Shown here: piece by piece, positions 15,703 through 22,314 of the stretch | Numbering within the stretch: the stretch's first letter is position 1 | How the letters are laid out: each line of letters starts with the position of its first letter | DNA from: an uncultured Bacteroidales bacterium | GTDB lineage: Bacteria > Bacteroidota > Bacteroidia > Bacteroidales > WCHB1-69 | Assembly: GCA_900315245.1 (NCBI GenBank) | Contig: OMYJ01000017.1 | Span: 1 to 43,615 of the forward strand | Direction of reading: 5' to 3' | Length of the DNA stretch: 43,615 nt | The notes under the pieces: generated by a model | Told to the model about the DNA's origin: nothing | The model's input: the letters and a program-made list of their open reading frames with translations, nothing else | Database searches by the model: none | Program-made: the position numbers and the translations under genes

Positions 15703-16089
15703 ATGGAAACAGAGAATGTGATTGTGAAAAAGAGTAAGGATTTTGCTTTGAGAATTATTAATATGTATAAGTACTTGTGTGTGGAAAAGCGGGAGTATGT
15801 GATATCGAAACAAGTTCTGAGAAGTGGTACAAGTATAGGGGCAAATGTTCGTGAGGGTGTTCGAGGTCAGACAAAACCTGATTTTATAGCAAAAATGAGT
15901 GTCGCGCAGAAAGAAGCAGAAGAGACATGTTATTGGCTGGAACTGTTGTATGAAAGTGGCTATATAAACAAAAGTATTTTTGAAAGTATGTATAGGGATA
16001 ATCTTGAAATCAATAGAATTCTCGCCTCCATTATTCTAACAGCTCGTCAAAATCTAAAGAATCAGTTAAAACCCAAAGCAGAATCATAA
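15703..16089 (+). CDS. Four-helix-bundle protein (23S rRNA intervening-sequence protein family)
   Basis: The 128-residue protein matches the family once named for ORFs within 23S rRNA intervening sequences: KKSKDFALRIINMYKYL, then the signature QVLRSGTSIGANVREG (about 42-57) and AQKEAEETCYWLELL (about 70-84). Members form a four-helix bundle that assembles into oligomers; their biochemical role is unknown. Here the gene is not within rRNA. It is visibly richer in A and T than its neighbours and is the only plus-strand gene in a minus-strand stretch. It lies between two heptamer arrays with the same unit in inverted orientation (15494-15633 and 16103-16137), suggesting acquisition as a small cassette. 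An imperfect promoter (TTTG, then TATGTTTA) precedes it. Confidence 0.9.
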   Translation: METENVIVKKSKDFALRIINMYKYLCVEKREYVISKQVLRSGTSIGANVREGVRGQTKPDFIAKMSVAQKEAEETCYWLELLYESGYINKSIFESMYRDNLEINRILASIILTARQNLKNQLKPKAES

Positions 16090-16102
16090 TCTTGTCGGTA
16101 TA

Positions 16103-16137
16103 ATTATTCAGCATTCAGCATTCATAATTCAGAATTA
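16103..16137 (-). repeat. Heptamer array, inverted copy of the 15494 unit
   Basis: Five units on the plus strand: ATTATTC, AGCATTC twice, ATAATTC and AGAATTA. Read on the minus strand the unit is GAATGCT, a rotation of AATGCTG. It fills the gap between the convergent four-helix-bundle and recR genes. Confidence 0.85.
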
Positions 16138-16150
16138 AAATAACTCCTCC

Positions 16151-16780
16151 TTATTCGTCATTCCGTCCGTACGCCCTCTCAAACTCCGTCCTCGCCATGA
16201 TCGACCGTCCCAACGTCGCCTCGTCAGCGTATTCGAGTTCCTCGCCCACGCCGATGCCGCGCGCGATGGTGGTGATGGTCGGGACTTTGCCCTGGATGTT
16301 TTTGTAGATGAAAAAATTGGTGGTGTCGCCCTCCACGGTGGCGGGCAGTGCCAGGATGATTTCTTTCACGGGTTCTTGTTCCACGCGGTCGAAAAGCTGC
16401 TGGATAGTGAGCTGCTGGATGCCAATGCCGTCCATCGGGGAAATGACCCCGCCTAAGACGTGATAGACCCCTTGATATTGGTGCGTGTTCTCGATGGCGA
16501 TGACATCGCGGATGTCCTGCACCACGCAGATGACCCCGCTGTCACGCTTCGGGTTGGCGCAGATGTCGCAGATTTCGTGGTCCGAGATGTTGTGGCACCG
16601 TTTGCAGAAGACCACCTCGCTTTTCAGCTTGTTGATACGGTCGGTGAGCAGTGTCACGTTGGCTTCATCCTGTTTGACAAGATGCAGTGCAAGCCGCAAC
16701 GCAGAGCGCTTCCCGATGCCCGGCAGCTTGGAGATCTCGTTGACAGCATTTTCTAAATTCTTGGAATACAGGGAAATCAT
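16151..16780 (-). CDS. recR: Recombination protein RecR
   Basis: RecR works with RecO and RecF to load RecA at gaps. The 209-residue protein has an N-terminal helix-hairpin-helix ([17 protein letters not shown], about 18-34), a four-Cys zinc finger (Cys59, Cys62, Cys71, Cys74) and a Toprim domain starting [15 protein letters not shown], with [14 protein letters not shown] as the family signature. It is full length. Its ATG overlaps the stop of the M16 peptidase gene by 4 bases (ATGA), so it is the third gene of an mtaB, M16, recR operon. Confidence 0.96.
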   Translation of the reverse strand: MISLYSKNLENAVNEISKLPGIGKRSALRLALHLVKQDEANVTLLTDRINKLKSEVVFCKRCHNISDHEICDICANPKRDSGVICVVQDIRDVIAIENTHQYQGVYHVLGGVISPMDGIGIQQLTIQQLFDRVEQEPVKEIILALPATVEGDTTNFFIYKNIQGKVPTITTIARGIGVGEELEYADEATLGRSIMARTEFERAYGRNDE

Positions 16781-18012
16781 TCTTCTTCTTCTGGGTCAAA
16801 TATGAGAGTGGAAAAACGGGAAAAGTCAAAGATTTCGTTGGCGGTGTCGCAGAGTTCCTCAGCAGTAATCGCCTCAAGTGTCTGTATATTCTCATTCATG
16901 TCGCCCACCTCGTCGTAGAAAAGAGCGAGGTGACCGGCGGCGAGCAGTTCGTTGAGCTTGCTCTCTTGTGCAAGTGCAAGCTGTCCGATGTATTGCTTCT
17001 TGGCGTAATAGAGTTGCAGTGACCCCAACTTGTTCTGTTTCAACTTCTCTATTTCGCGCATGACAATGTGGAGACAGTGGTCGCGCTCGTGGGCGTCGCA
17101 GCCGAAATAGACGGAAAACAGCCCGCAGTCGGAAAAGGGGTTGAAGTAGGACTCGACAGTGTAGGCCAACCCTTTTTTCTCACGCACGCTCATGTTGAGC
17201 CGCGTATTTTGCCCTTGCCCGCCCAAGATGTTGTTTAGCAGCATGAAAGGGATGCGTTTGGGATGACGGATGTCGTAGGCAAGGGTGCCGGTGAGCACAT
17301 TGGTCTGGGATGTGTTTTTACGGACATTGCGTGTCTGCGGACGATAATCGCGGAAGGGTACGCGTTGGCGGGTGCCTTCCTTGATTCTCCCGTCACCGAA
17401 GTGCTTCTCGCAGAGCCGCACCAACTTCTCGGTGGCGATATTGCCCACGGATGCCAATACCACATTCTCCAAAGTGTAGTTTTCGGTGGTGAAGGCCATA
17501 ATATCCTCACGGTGAATCTTTTGCACACTCTCTTTGGTGCCGAGGATGTTCTTGCCCATGTCGTGCTGACAGAACACCAGCGATTCAAAGTCGTCGAAGA
17601 TCAGCTCTGATGGACTGTCGTTGTAATAATTAATCTCCTCAAAGATGACGGTCTTCTCCTTTTCGAGTTCCTTTTGCGGGAATTTGGCATGGAAGAAGAT
17701 GTCGGCGAGAAGCTCGACAGCGCGGGGGTAGTCAGGGGAGAGGAAAGAGGCGTAGAAATCGGTCTCCTCCTTGGAAGTGCTGGCATTGAGGTCGCCGCCA
17801 ACACTCTCCATCCTGTTGATGACGCGGTAAGCGTTACGCTTTTCAGTCCCCTTGAAGATGGTGTGTTCCACAAAATGCGCCAATCCCGGATGTTGTCCGG
17901 GTTCGTCGCGCGTACCGGCATCGATGAGGATGCCGAAGTGGGAAATGGGGGACGCGGTGGGGATGTGCAGCAGTCTAAGACCGTTCCTCAGTCTTATAAC
18001 ACGGTGCGGCAT
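16777..18012 (-). CDS. M16 family zinc peptidase (pitrilysin/processing-peptidase type)
   Basis: The 411-residue protein carries the inverted zinc motif HXXEH as HFVEH (His46, Glu49, His50), with a downstream acidic cluster [12 protein letters not shown] that should supply the third ligand. It has the M16B layout: an active N-terminal half and a C-terminal half that aids substrate enclosure ([28 protein letters not shown]). No signal peptide is visible, so it is probably cytoplasmic. The start overlaps the end of mtaB by 19 bases, and its stop overlaps recR. The peptide substrate is unknown. Confidence 0.92.
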   Translation of the reverse strand: MPHRVIRLRNGLRLLHIPTASPISHFGILIDAGTRDEPGQHPGLAHFVEHTIFKGTEKRNAYRVINRMESVGGDLNASTSKEETDFYASFLSPDYPRAVELLADIFFHAKFPQKELEKEKTVIFEEINYYNDSPSELIFDDFESLVFCQHDMGKNILGTKESVQKIHREDIMAFTTENYTLENVVLASVGNIATEKLVRLCEKHFGDGRIKEGTRQRVPFRDYRPQTRNVRKNTSQTNVLTGTLAYDIRHPKRIPFMLLNNILGGQGQNTRLNMSVREKKGLAYTVESYFNPFSDCGLFSVYFGCDAHERDHCLHIVMREIEKLKQNKLGSLQLYYAKKQYIGQLALAQESKLNELLAAGHLALFYDEVGDMNENIQTLEAITAEELCDTANEIFDFSRFSTLIFDPEEEE

Positions 18013-19220
18013 GGATCTACAGTGATGGTTTGGATAGTGTTTATAATATCTTCACTGTAAGGCACTTGCACTCGAATGTAGTTGTCGGTGAAGCCGGAGA
18101 GCATATCGTCGCTCACTTGGGATTCCACCAGCACGGGGCGCTCTTGGCCGGCGCACTGTTCGTAGAAGGCGCGTTTCTTTTCGTTGGAGAGGGCGATGAG
18201 GCGTTGGGTGCGCTCGTCCTTGACATCCTCGGAAATCTGGTTTTCCATGATGTTGGCGGCGGTACGGGGGCGGCGTGAGTAGCTGAAGACGTGCATATAG
18301 CTGAGGGGTTGCTCGGAGAGGAAGTTGTAGGTTTCCTCAAATTCCTCGTCGGTCTCGCCGGGAAAACCGGTGATGACATCGCAGGCAATGCAGGCATCAG
18401 GCATTAACTTTTTGATTTTCTGTACCTTTTCGGCATATTGGGCGGTAGTGTAACGGCGGCGCATCTCGCTGAGGATGCGGTCGCAGCCAGACTGCAGCGG
18501 CAGGTGGAAGTGCGGCATCAGGATGTCGTTTTTGGCCACCAGCTTGATGATGTCATCGGTGAGCAGTTCGGGTTCGAGAGAAGAGATACGCACGCGCTCG
18601 ATGGCTTTCTGCTTGACGATGGCTTTGAGGAGTTTGGTGAAATCCTCGTTGGTGCCGCGACCGAAGTCGCCGATGTTCACACCGGTGAGGTTGACCTCGT
18701 GCACCCCTTGGTCGGCGATCTCTTTGATGTTCTTGAGCACGCCCTCGATGGTGTCGCTACGGCTCTTGCCGCGGGCGATCCACACGGTGCAGTAAGTGCA
18801 GTGGGTGTTACATCCGTCCTGGATTTTGAGAAACGAGCGGGTGCGGTCGTTGATGGAGTAGGTGGCGAAGAAATTGGGCGAGGGTTTAATCTCGCGGGAG
18901 ACCACGTAATCCACCACGCTCATCTTGTTGCTGCTGCCGAAGACCTTGTCCACGCCGGCCCAGCGCTCAAGCAGTTCGGGCTTGAGAGTGCTGTAGCAGC
19001 CGATAAGCATGATGGCGGCCAACGGGTTCTCACGGTGAAGCTTGGAGACCAGATTGCGGGTCTTTTTCTCGGCGGCGCCGGTCACCGCGCAGGTGTTTAC
19101 GATGATGATCTCAGGCACACCGCCTTGTGACCAGCCTCGCTTCTCCAGTTCGGCGGCAATGGCCGACGATTCGCTGAAGTTCAGCTTGCATCCTAACGTG
19201 TGAATTTCAAAGTTTTTCAT
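17994..19220 (-). CDS. mtaB: tRNA N6-threonylcarbamoyladenosine-37 methylthiotransferase MtaB
   Basis: MtaB converts t6A37 to ms2t6A37 in tRNAs reading ANN codons. The 408-residue protein has an N-terminal UPF0004 domain with three cluster cysteines (Cys11 in TLGCKLN, Cys44, Cys75), then a radical-SAM core with CX3CX2C as Cys137, Cys141 and Cys144 (GCNTHCTYC), and a short C-terminal TRAM-like region (about 345-405). TLGCKLN and the SRS after the cluster favour MtaB over MiaB or RimO. It heads the operon. TsaC, which makes the precursor for t6A, is encoded elsewhere in the window (38918-39481). Confidence 0.93.
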   Translation of the reverse strand: MKNFEIHTLGCKLNFSESSAIAAELEKRGWSQGGVPEIIIVNTCAVTGAAEKKTRNLVSKLHRENPLAAIMLIGCYSTLKPELLERWAGVDKVFGSSNKMSVVDYVVSREIKPSPNFFATYSINDRTRSFLKIQDGCNTHCTYCTVWIARGKSRSDTIEGVLKNIKEIADQGVHEVNLTGVNIGDFGRGTNEDFTKLLKAIVKQKAIERVRISSLEPELLTDDIIKLVAKNDILMPHFHLPLQSGCDRILSEMRRRYTTAQYAEKVQKIKKLMPDACIACDVITGFPGETDEEFEETYNFLSEQPLSYMHVFSYSRRPRTAANIMENQISEDVKDERTQRLIALSNEKKRAFYEQCAGQERPVLVESQVSDDMLSGFTDNYIRVQVPYSEDIINTIQTITVDPCRTVL

Positions 19221-19314
19221 TTTATATATTTTTTATTATTAATCGTATAAATAACTGGCATACAAGTAAGTAGGGTTATCAATCTTCATAAAACAATAGT
19301 ACAAAATTAGCGTG

Positions 19315-19322
19315 CAAAGATA
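19315..19322 (-). promoter_or_regulatory. -7 box of the mtaB-M16-recR operon
   Basis: Minus strand TATCTTTG, identical to the -7 box of the C25 gene, 95 bases before the mtaB ATG. The -33 position shows only CCTG at 18 bases. Confidence 0.5.
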
Positions 19323-19400
19323 CTCTTTTTTTATGAAAGTCAGGATTTAAAAATTTCAGGGATCTCCCAGTGACGAGATTATTCGGGGATTTATAAAACA

Positions 19401-19449
19401 ATTCAAGGCCCATGTCTTTGTCTTGTTGCAATTGACATGGACCTTGAAT
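19401..19449 (-). terminator. Long hairpin, probable terminator after the DUF5689 operon
   Basis: Arms at 19401-19416 and 19434-19449 pair over 16 positions around a 17-base loop. The single non-Watson-Crick position is C/A on the plus strand but a G-U pair in minus-strand RNA, so the structure is optimal for transcripts coming from the lipoprotein gene at 19530. A T-rich stretch follows. Confidence 0.6.
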
Positions 19450-19529
19450 CGAATGTCTTTTCCTGTTTACAGCAGGGAAACTTTAGATGTGTCTTTTGGT
19501 GAAAGTGATGGAATTGTTATCCCGTGACA

Positions 19530-20810
19530 TTATTTCACAACCTTTAATCCGCGCACGGACCAGCGTGAGCCATTTGCGCTGCCGTTCTTGTGGTAGCGCA
19601 GCGCAATGCGGAACTTCTGGTTGCCGATGTCGCTCAAACCAAGTGCATTGCTGAGAGCGAAACTGCTCGGATAAATGTTCAGGTTCGGGAGGATGAGATT
19701 CCAGTCACTTTCATTGAACGTGCCGCCATTATAAGTGGTGGAGTAATAGACTTGGTAATACGTTGCCGGACTGCCGCCCACATTGTTCTGGTGGTCGAGG
19801 TAGAGCAAGGCATCGTACATGTTGCCGAGATCCAATTCCGGCGAGATAAGCCAGTCGTCGCAGTTTTCCGTGGTGGTGTTGTGATAGACGAACTTGTCGC
19901 CGCCGTAGGATTGGAATTTCCACGCCTGGTTGTCGGGATATTGCGACCAACCACCAGTGGTGAAACAGTTTTCATCAAAGGTGAGGTTTGCCAGCGTCTC
20001 GATCTGTGAAGCGGAGGAGAGTTGGATGTCGTCTTTTGTGCGCAGGGTGAGCTGGTAAGTGGAGTTATAGACAGATAAAATGCCGTACAGACAGTATTCT
20101 TTACTGGCGTCGATAATGGTGTTGCGGAAGTAGGCGTAGTTGCTGGTGCGCACTGTTAAGCTGGCACCGTTGAAGGTCACGATGCGATCGGTAGTGTAGT
20201 CATTGTTTGACAAAGGCAGTCCGTTGTCTGCAGCATCGAATTTGCAACCGTCGATTTTCACAAGGCAGTTCACATTCTCGGCCGAGAGTTGGCTTACATT
20301 ATTGATTTCGATAGGGTGTGATATTAGCGGGTTGTTCAAGTCGGGTGCACCCTCTTTGCTCAAGTAACGGTCAAGCGCGGCGGGCGCGATGCGGCCCACG
20401 GAGCCCTGATAGACCCAGCCGACCTGGTACTTGTTGTGATAGTCGCCCACAATGAGCCCTGCACAGTTCAGATAGACCGTCTGCCCCACGGGATAGTCGT
20501 TGTAGAGGCTGGAACGGTCGATGGCGATTTCGATGCCGCCGGTCACGTCTTGTATAGTCAGGTATTTGTAGCAGTTGCCGCCTTCGTCGGAGCTGACCAC
20601 CACGGCCTTCACGATGAACTGCTCATCGTATCGGCAGATGGAGTCCTGCGTGCCGTTGCCTAATGACGGGTGCATCGCTTTGATGTCGGCGATGGTCTTG
20701 TTTGCCGCAGGTCCATTATAGACAGGGGCTGTGAATTCCGGTTCTTCCCATCGGTTGCAGCCAGCGAGGATGGCTGCGATTATGGATAATATTATCGATA
20801 TCTTTTTCAT
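19530..20810 (-). CDS. DUF5689-type lipoprotein, copy 2 of the receptor operon
   Basis: The 426-residue protein has a lipoprotein signal (MKKISIILSIIAAILAGC, Cys18). Residues 30-260 form a DUF5689-like, OB-fold-like region: KTIADIKAMH, then VVVSSDEGGNCYKYLTIQD and TGGIEIAID. The C-terminal part (about 270-426) looks like a choice-of-anchor or jelly-roll domain (TTGGWSQYPDNQAWKF, DDWLISPELDLGN). It is a paralogue of the next lipoprotein upstream, with the same domain order. Both follow a TonB receptor in one direction, which suggests surface lipoproteins that assist uptake. The cargo is unknown. A strong hairpin follows at 19401-19449. Confidence 0.82.
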   Translation of the reverse strand: MKKISIILSIIAAILAGCNRWEEPEFTAPVYNGPAANKTIADIKAMHPSLGNGTQDSICRYDEQFIVKAVVVSSDEGGNCYKYLTIQDVTGGIEIAIDRSSLYNDYPVGQTVYLNCAGLIVGDYHNKYQVGWVYQGSVGRIAPAALDRYLSKEGAPDLNNPLISHPIEINNVSQLSAENVNCLVKIDGCKFDAADNGLPLSNNDYTTDRIVTFNGASLTVRTSNYAYFRNTIIDASKEYCLYGILSVYNSTYQLTLRTKDDIQLSSASQIETLANLTFDENCFTTGGWSQYPDNQAWKFQSYGGDKFVYHNTTTENCDDWLISPELDLGNMYDALLYLDHQNNVGGSPATYYQVYYSTTYNGGTFNESDWNLILPNLNIYPSSFALSNALGLSDIGNQKFRIALRYHKNGSANGSRWSVRGLKVVK

Positions 20811-20847
20811 AATATGTTTTTTTCTTTGCTGTTTGAATATTTTGTTT

Positions 20848-20875
20848 GACTTATGACGTATGACTTAGGAGTTTG
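20848..20875 (+). repeat. Short heptamer array, unit GACNTAN
   Basis: GACTTAT, GACGTAT and GACTTAG, then a weaker GAGTTTG, in the gap between the two lipoprotein genes. It is the inverted partner of 20898-20933. Confidence 0.65.
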
Positions 20876-20897
20876 GGGCTTTTAGATTGGCTCAACA

Positions 20898-20933
20898 ACT
20901 TGTCGTATGATTTTATGTCGCACGTCTTACGTC
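20898..20933 (-). repeat. Inverted partner heptamer array, unit GACGTAA on the minus strand
   Basis: Plus-strand units end in GTC (ACTTGTC, TTATGTC, GCACGTC, TTACGTC) with one 8-base step. The last unit contributes the TGA of the upstream lipoprotein gene (20932-20934). Confidence 0.65.
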
Positions 20934-22182
20934 AATGCACCAACCCCGTGATCTTGATGTCCGACAGGTACCAAGCGGATGTGGCGGAGGTGGTGTGGAA
21001 CATCAGGCGGAAGTTGGATGTCTGGGCACTTTCAGGGAGGATGAAATACTCGTTCGCAGAAGTGGTGAGACCGTTGGAAGCGGTGAGCGGCAGTGGAATC
21101 CATTGGGTGGTGTGTACATCACCAGTATAATTGGTGGTGTAGAAACACTTCAACGCGTCGGGATCAAAGCCTTGCGGTGCGCGGTGCATGAAGCTCAGCT
21201 CCGGACTGTCGGTGTTGTCCAGGAAAATGGCCGGGGAAACCAAGTATTTGTCTTGATTTGCTGCAGGAGTGATGTAGAAGCCGCTGAAGCTGCTGTTGAC
21301 CATCGTCTGCCATTCGTTGCCAGTGCCAGTCTGGCTCCAACCTTCGTTGAAAGCGTTGGCGTAGTTGACACTGAAGACGGTCTGCCGTTCCACGGGGATG
21401 GAAAATCCAACCAAATCGCCAGGATTGTTGATGACGATTTGCACATAGTTGTTGTAGCGGGTGAGGATACCGGTAATCTCACCAGTGCCAATAGGCAGCG
21501 TCTCGTTGGCGAAGGTGGCGTAGTTGCTGGTCCTCAGAGTGATGGTGGAACCGTCAGCCATCTTGATGTCGTGGCTGGTGGCTGCGTTAGGGTCTGCGAA
21601 TGTGGCTATTCCGCCTTCCACGAAAGTGGCGCCTATTAGTCTAACACGCCTGTTGTAGTCAGTCTCTGGTATATTGTTGGCGGCGGGGATAGTGGTCATG
21701 TCAATGGGGTTGAACCCTCCCATGGGGGCACCGTCGGGGAAGATATAGAGGTACGTCTTGAAAGACGGGATGGCTTGCATGGATCCATTGGCCCAAAGCC
21801 CGAGTTGCGGCAGCTTGCGGTAGTCGCCTAACACCAATCCGTCGCATTTCACGTAGAGTTTCTGCCCGAGACTGTATTTGTGATACAGAGCCTTGTTGTC
21901 AATCTTGATCTGGATGCCGCCAGTCTCATCCTCTATGTTGATGTACTTGTAGTTGTTTCCCCACTCATCGGAGGTGGTGACATAACCACAGATGATGATG
22001 TTAGAGCCCACGGGAATGGAGTCGTAGGAATCCTCTGATCCGATGGTGTGCATGGCCAGCAGCTCGGCGATGGTGGTGTTGGCCTCCCCGACGAAGGATG
22101 GCATCGGGGCCACATCGGGCTCCAGGTTACAGCCGGTAAGGATGGCTGCGAGTGCAATTACTATTATCGCTATTTTTTTCAT
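20932..22182 (-). CDS. DUF5689-type lipoprotein, copy 1 of the receptor operon
   Basis: From ATG 22182 the protein has 416 residues and a lipoprotein signal ending LAAILTGC (Cys18). A longer ORF from 22215 adds 11 residues before the signal and is rejected. Residues 30-250 parallel the 19530-20810 protein (TTIAELLAMH, GYVTTSDEWGNNYKYINIED, TGGIQIKID, LGQKLYVKCDGLVLGDY). The C-terminal part (about 265-416) has a choice-of-anchor-like segment (FNEGWSQTGTGNEWQ, KYLVSPAIFLDN). It follows the TonB receptor gene, whose stop is 132 bases upstream; a stem-loop lies in between. Its likely place is the outer membrane, next to that receptor. Confidence 0.82.
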   Translation of the reverse strand: MKKIAIIVIALAAILTGCNLEPDVAPMPSFVGEANTTIAELLAMHTIGSEDSYDSIPVGSNIIICGYVTTSDEWGNNYKYINIEDETGGIQIKIDNKALYHKYSLGQKLYVKCDGLVLGDYRKLPQLGLWANGSMQAIPSFKTYLYIFPDGAPMGGFNPIDMTTIPAANNIPETDYNRRVRLIGATFVEGGIATFADPNAATSHDIKMADGSTITLRTSNYATFANETLPIGTGEITGILTRYNNYVQIVINNPGDLVGFSIPVERQTVFSVNYANAFNEGWSQTGTGNEWQTMVNSSFSGFYITPAANQDKYLVSPAIFLDNTDSPELSFMHRAPQGFDPDALKCFYTTNYTGDVHTTQWIPLPLTASNGLTTSANEYFILPESAQTSNFRLMFHTTSATSAWYLSDIKITGLVH

Positions 22183-22207
22183 ATTGATTATTTTTTTCTT
22201 TTGGTGG

Positions 22208-22239
22208 AGCCCCACATTGCGCTCCGCTTATGTGGGGTT
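22208..22239 (-). other. Intercistronic stem-loop before a lipoprotein gene
   Basis: A 10-bp stem (22208-22217 with 22230-22239; AGCCCCACAT and ATGTGGGGTT, one G-T pair) closes a 12-base loop. It lies 25 bases before the lipoprotein ATG within the receptor operon. No T-run follows it directly, so an mRNA-stabilising or attenuating element is more likely than a full terminator. Confidence 0.55.
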
Positions 22240-22243
22240 ATTA

Positions 22244-22258
22244 GCACTTCGTGCGTCT
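22244..22258 (+). repeat. Mini-hairpin GCAC-TTC-GTGC-GTCT
   Basis: Same layout as 14296-14310 with a compensated stem (GC pairs changed to AT), which supports selection for the hairpin rather than for the sequence. Confidence 0.45.
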
Positions 22259-22287
22259 TGCTTCTTCGAGGCCGCTCAATGAATTAT

Positions 22288-22311
22288 TTTCTCATTGTCT
22301 CATCGTTTCAT
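22288..22311 (-). repeat. Octamer array, unit NNTCTCAT
   Basis: TTTCTCAT, TGTCTCAT and CGTTTCAT, immediately after the receptor stop on the minus strand. The unit is the same as at 6114-6147. Confidence 0.65.
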
Positions 22312-22314
22312 CGC

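Larger units (their letters stand above)
19221..19529. other. Non-coding gap upstream of mtaB
   Basis: No ORF with coding character is seen in these 309 bases. The gap holds a minus-strand -7 box for mtaB (19315-19322) and a long hairpin on the side of the lipoprotein gene (19401-19449). Confidence 0.6.
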
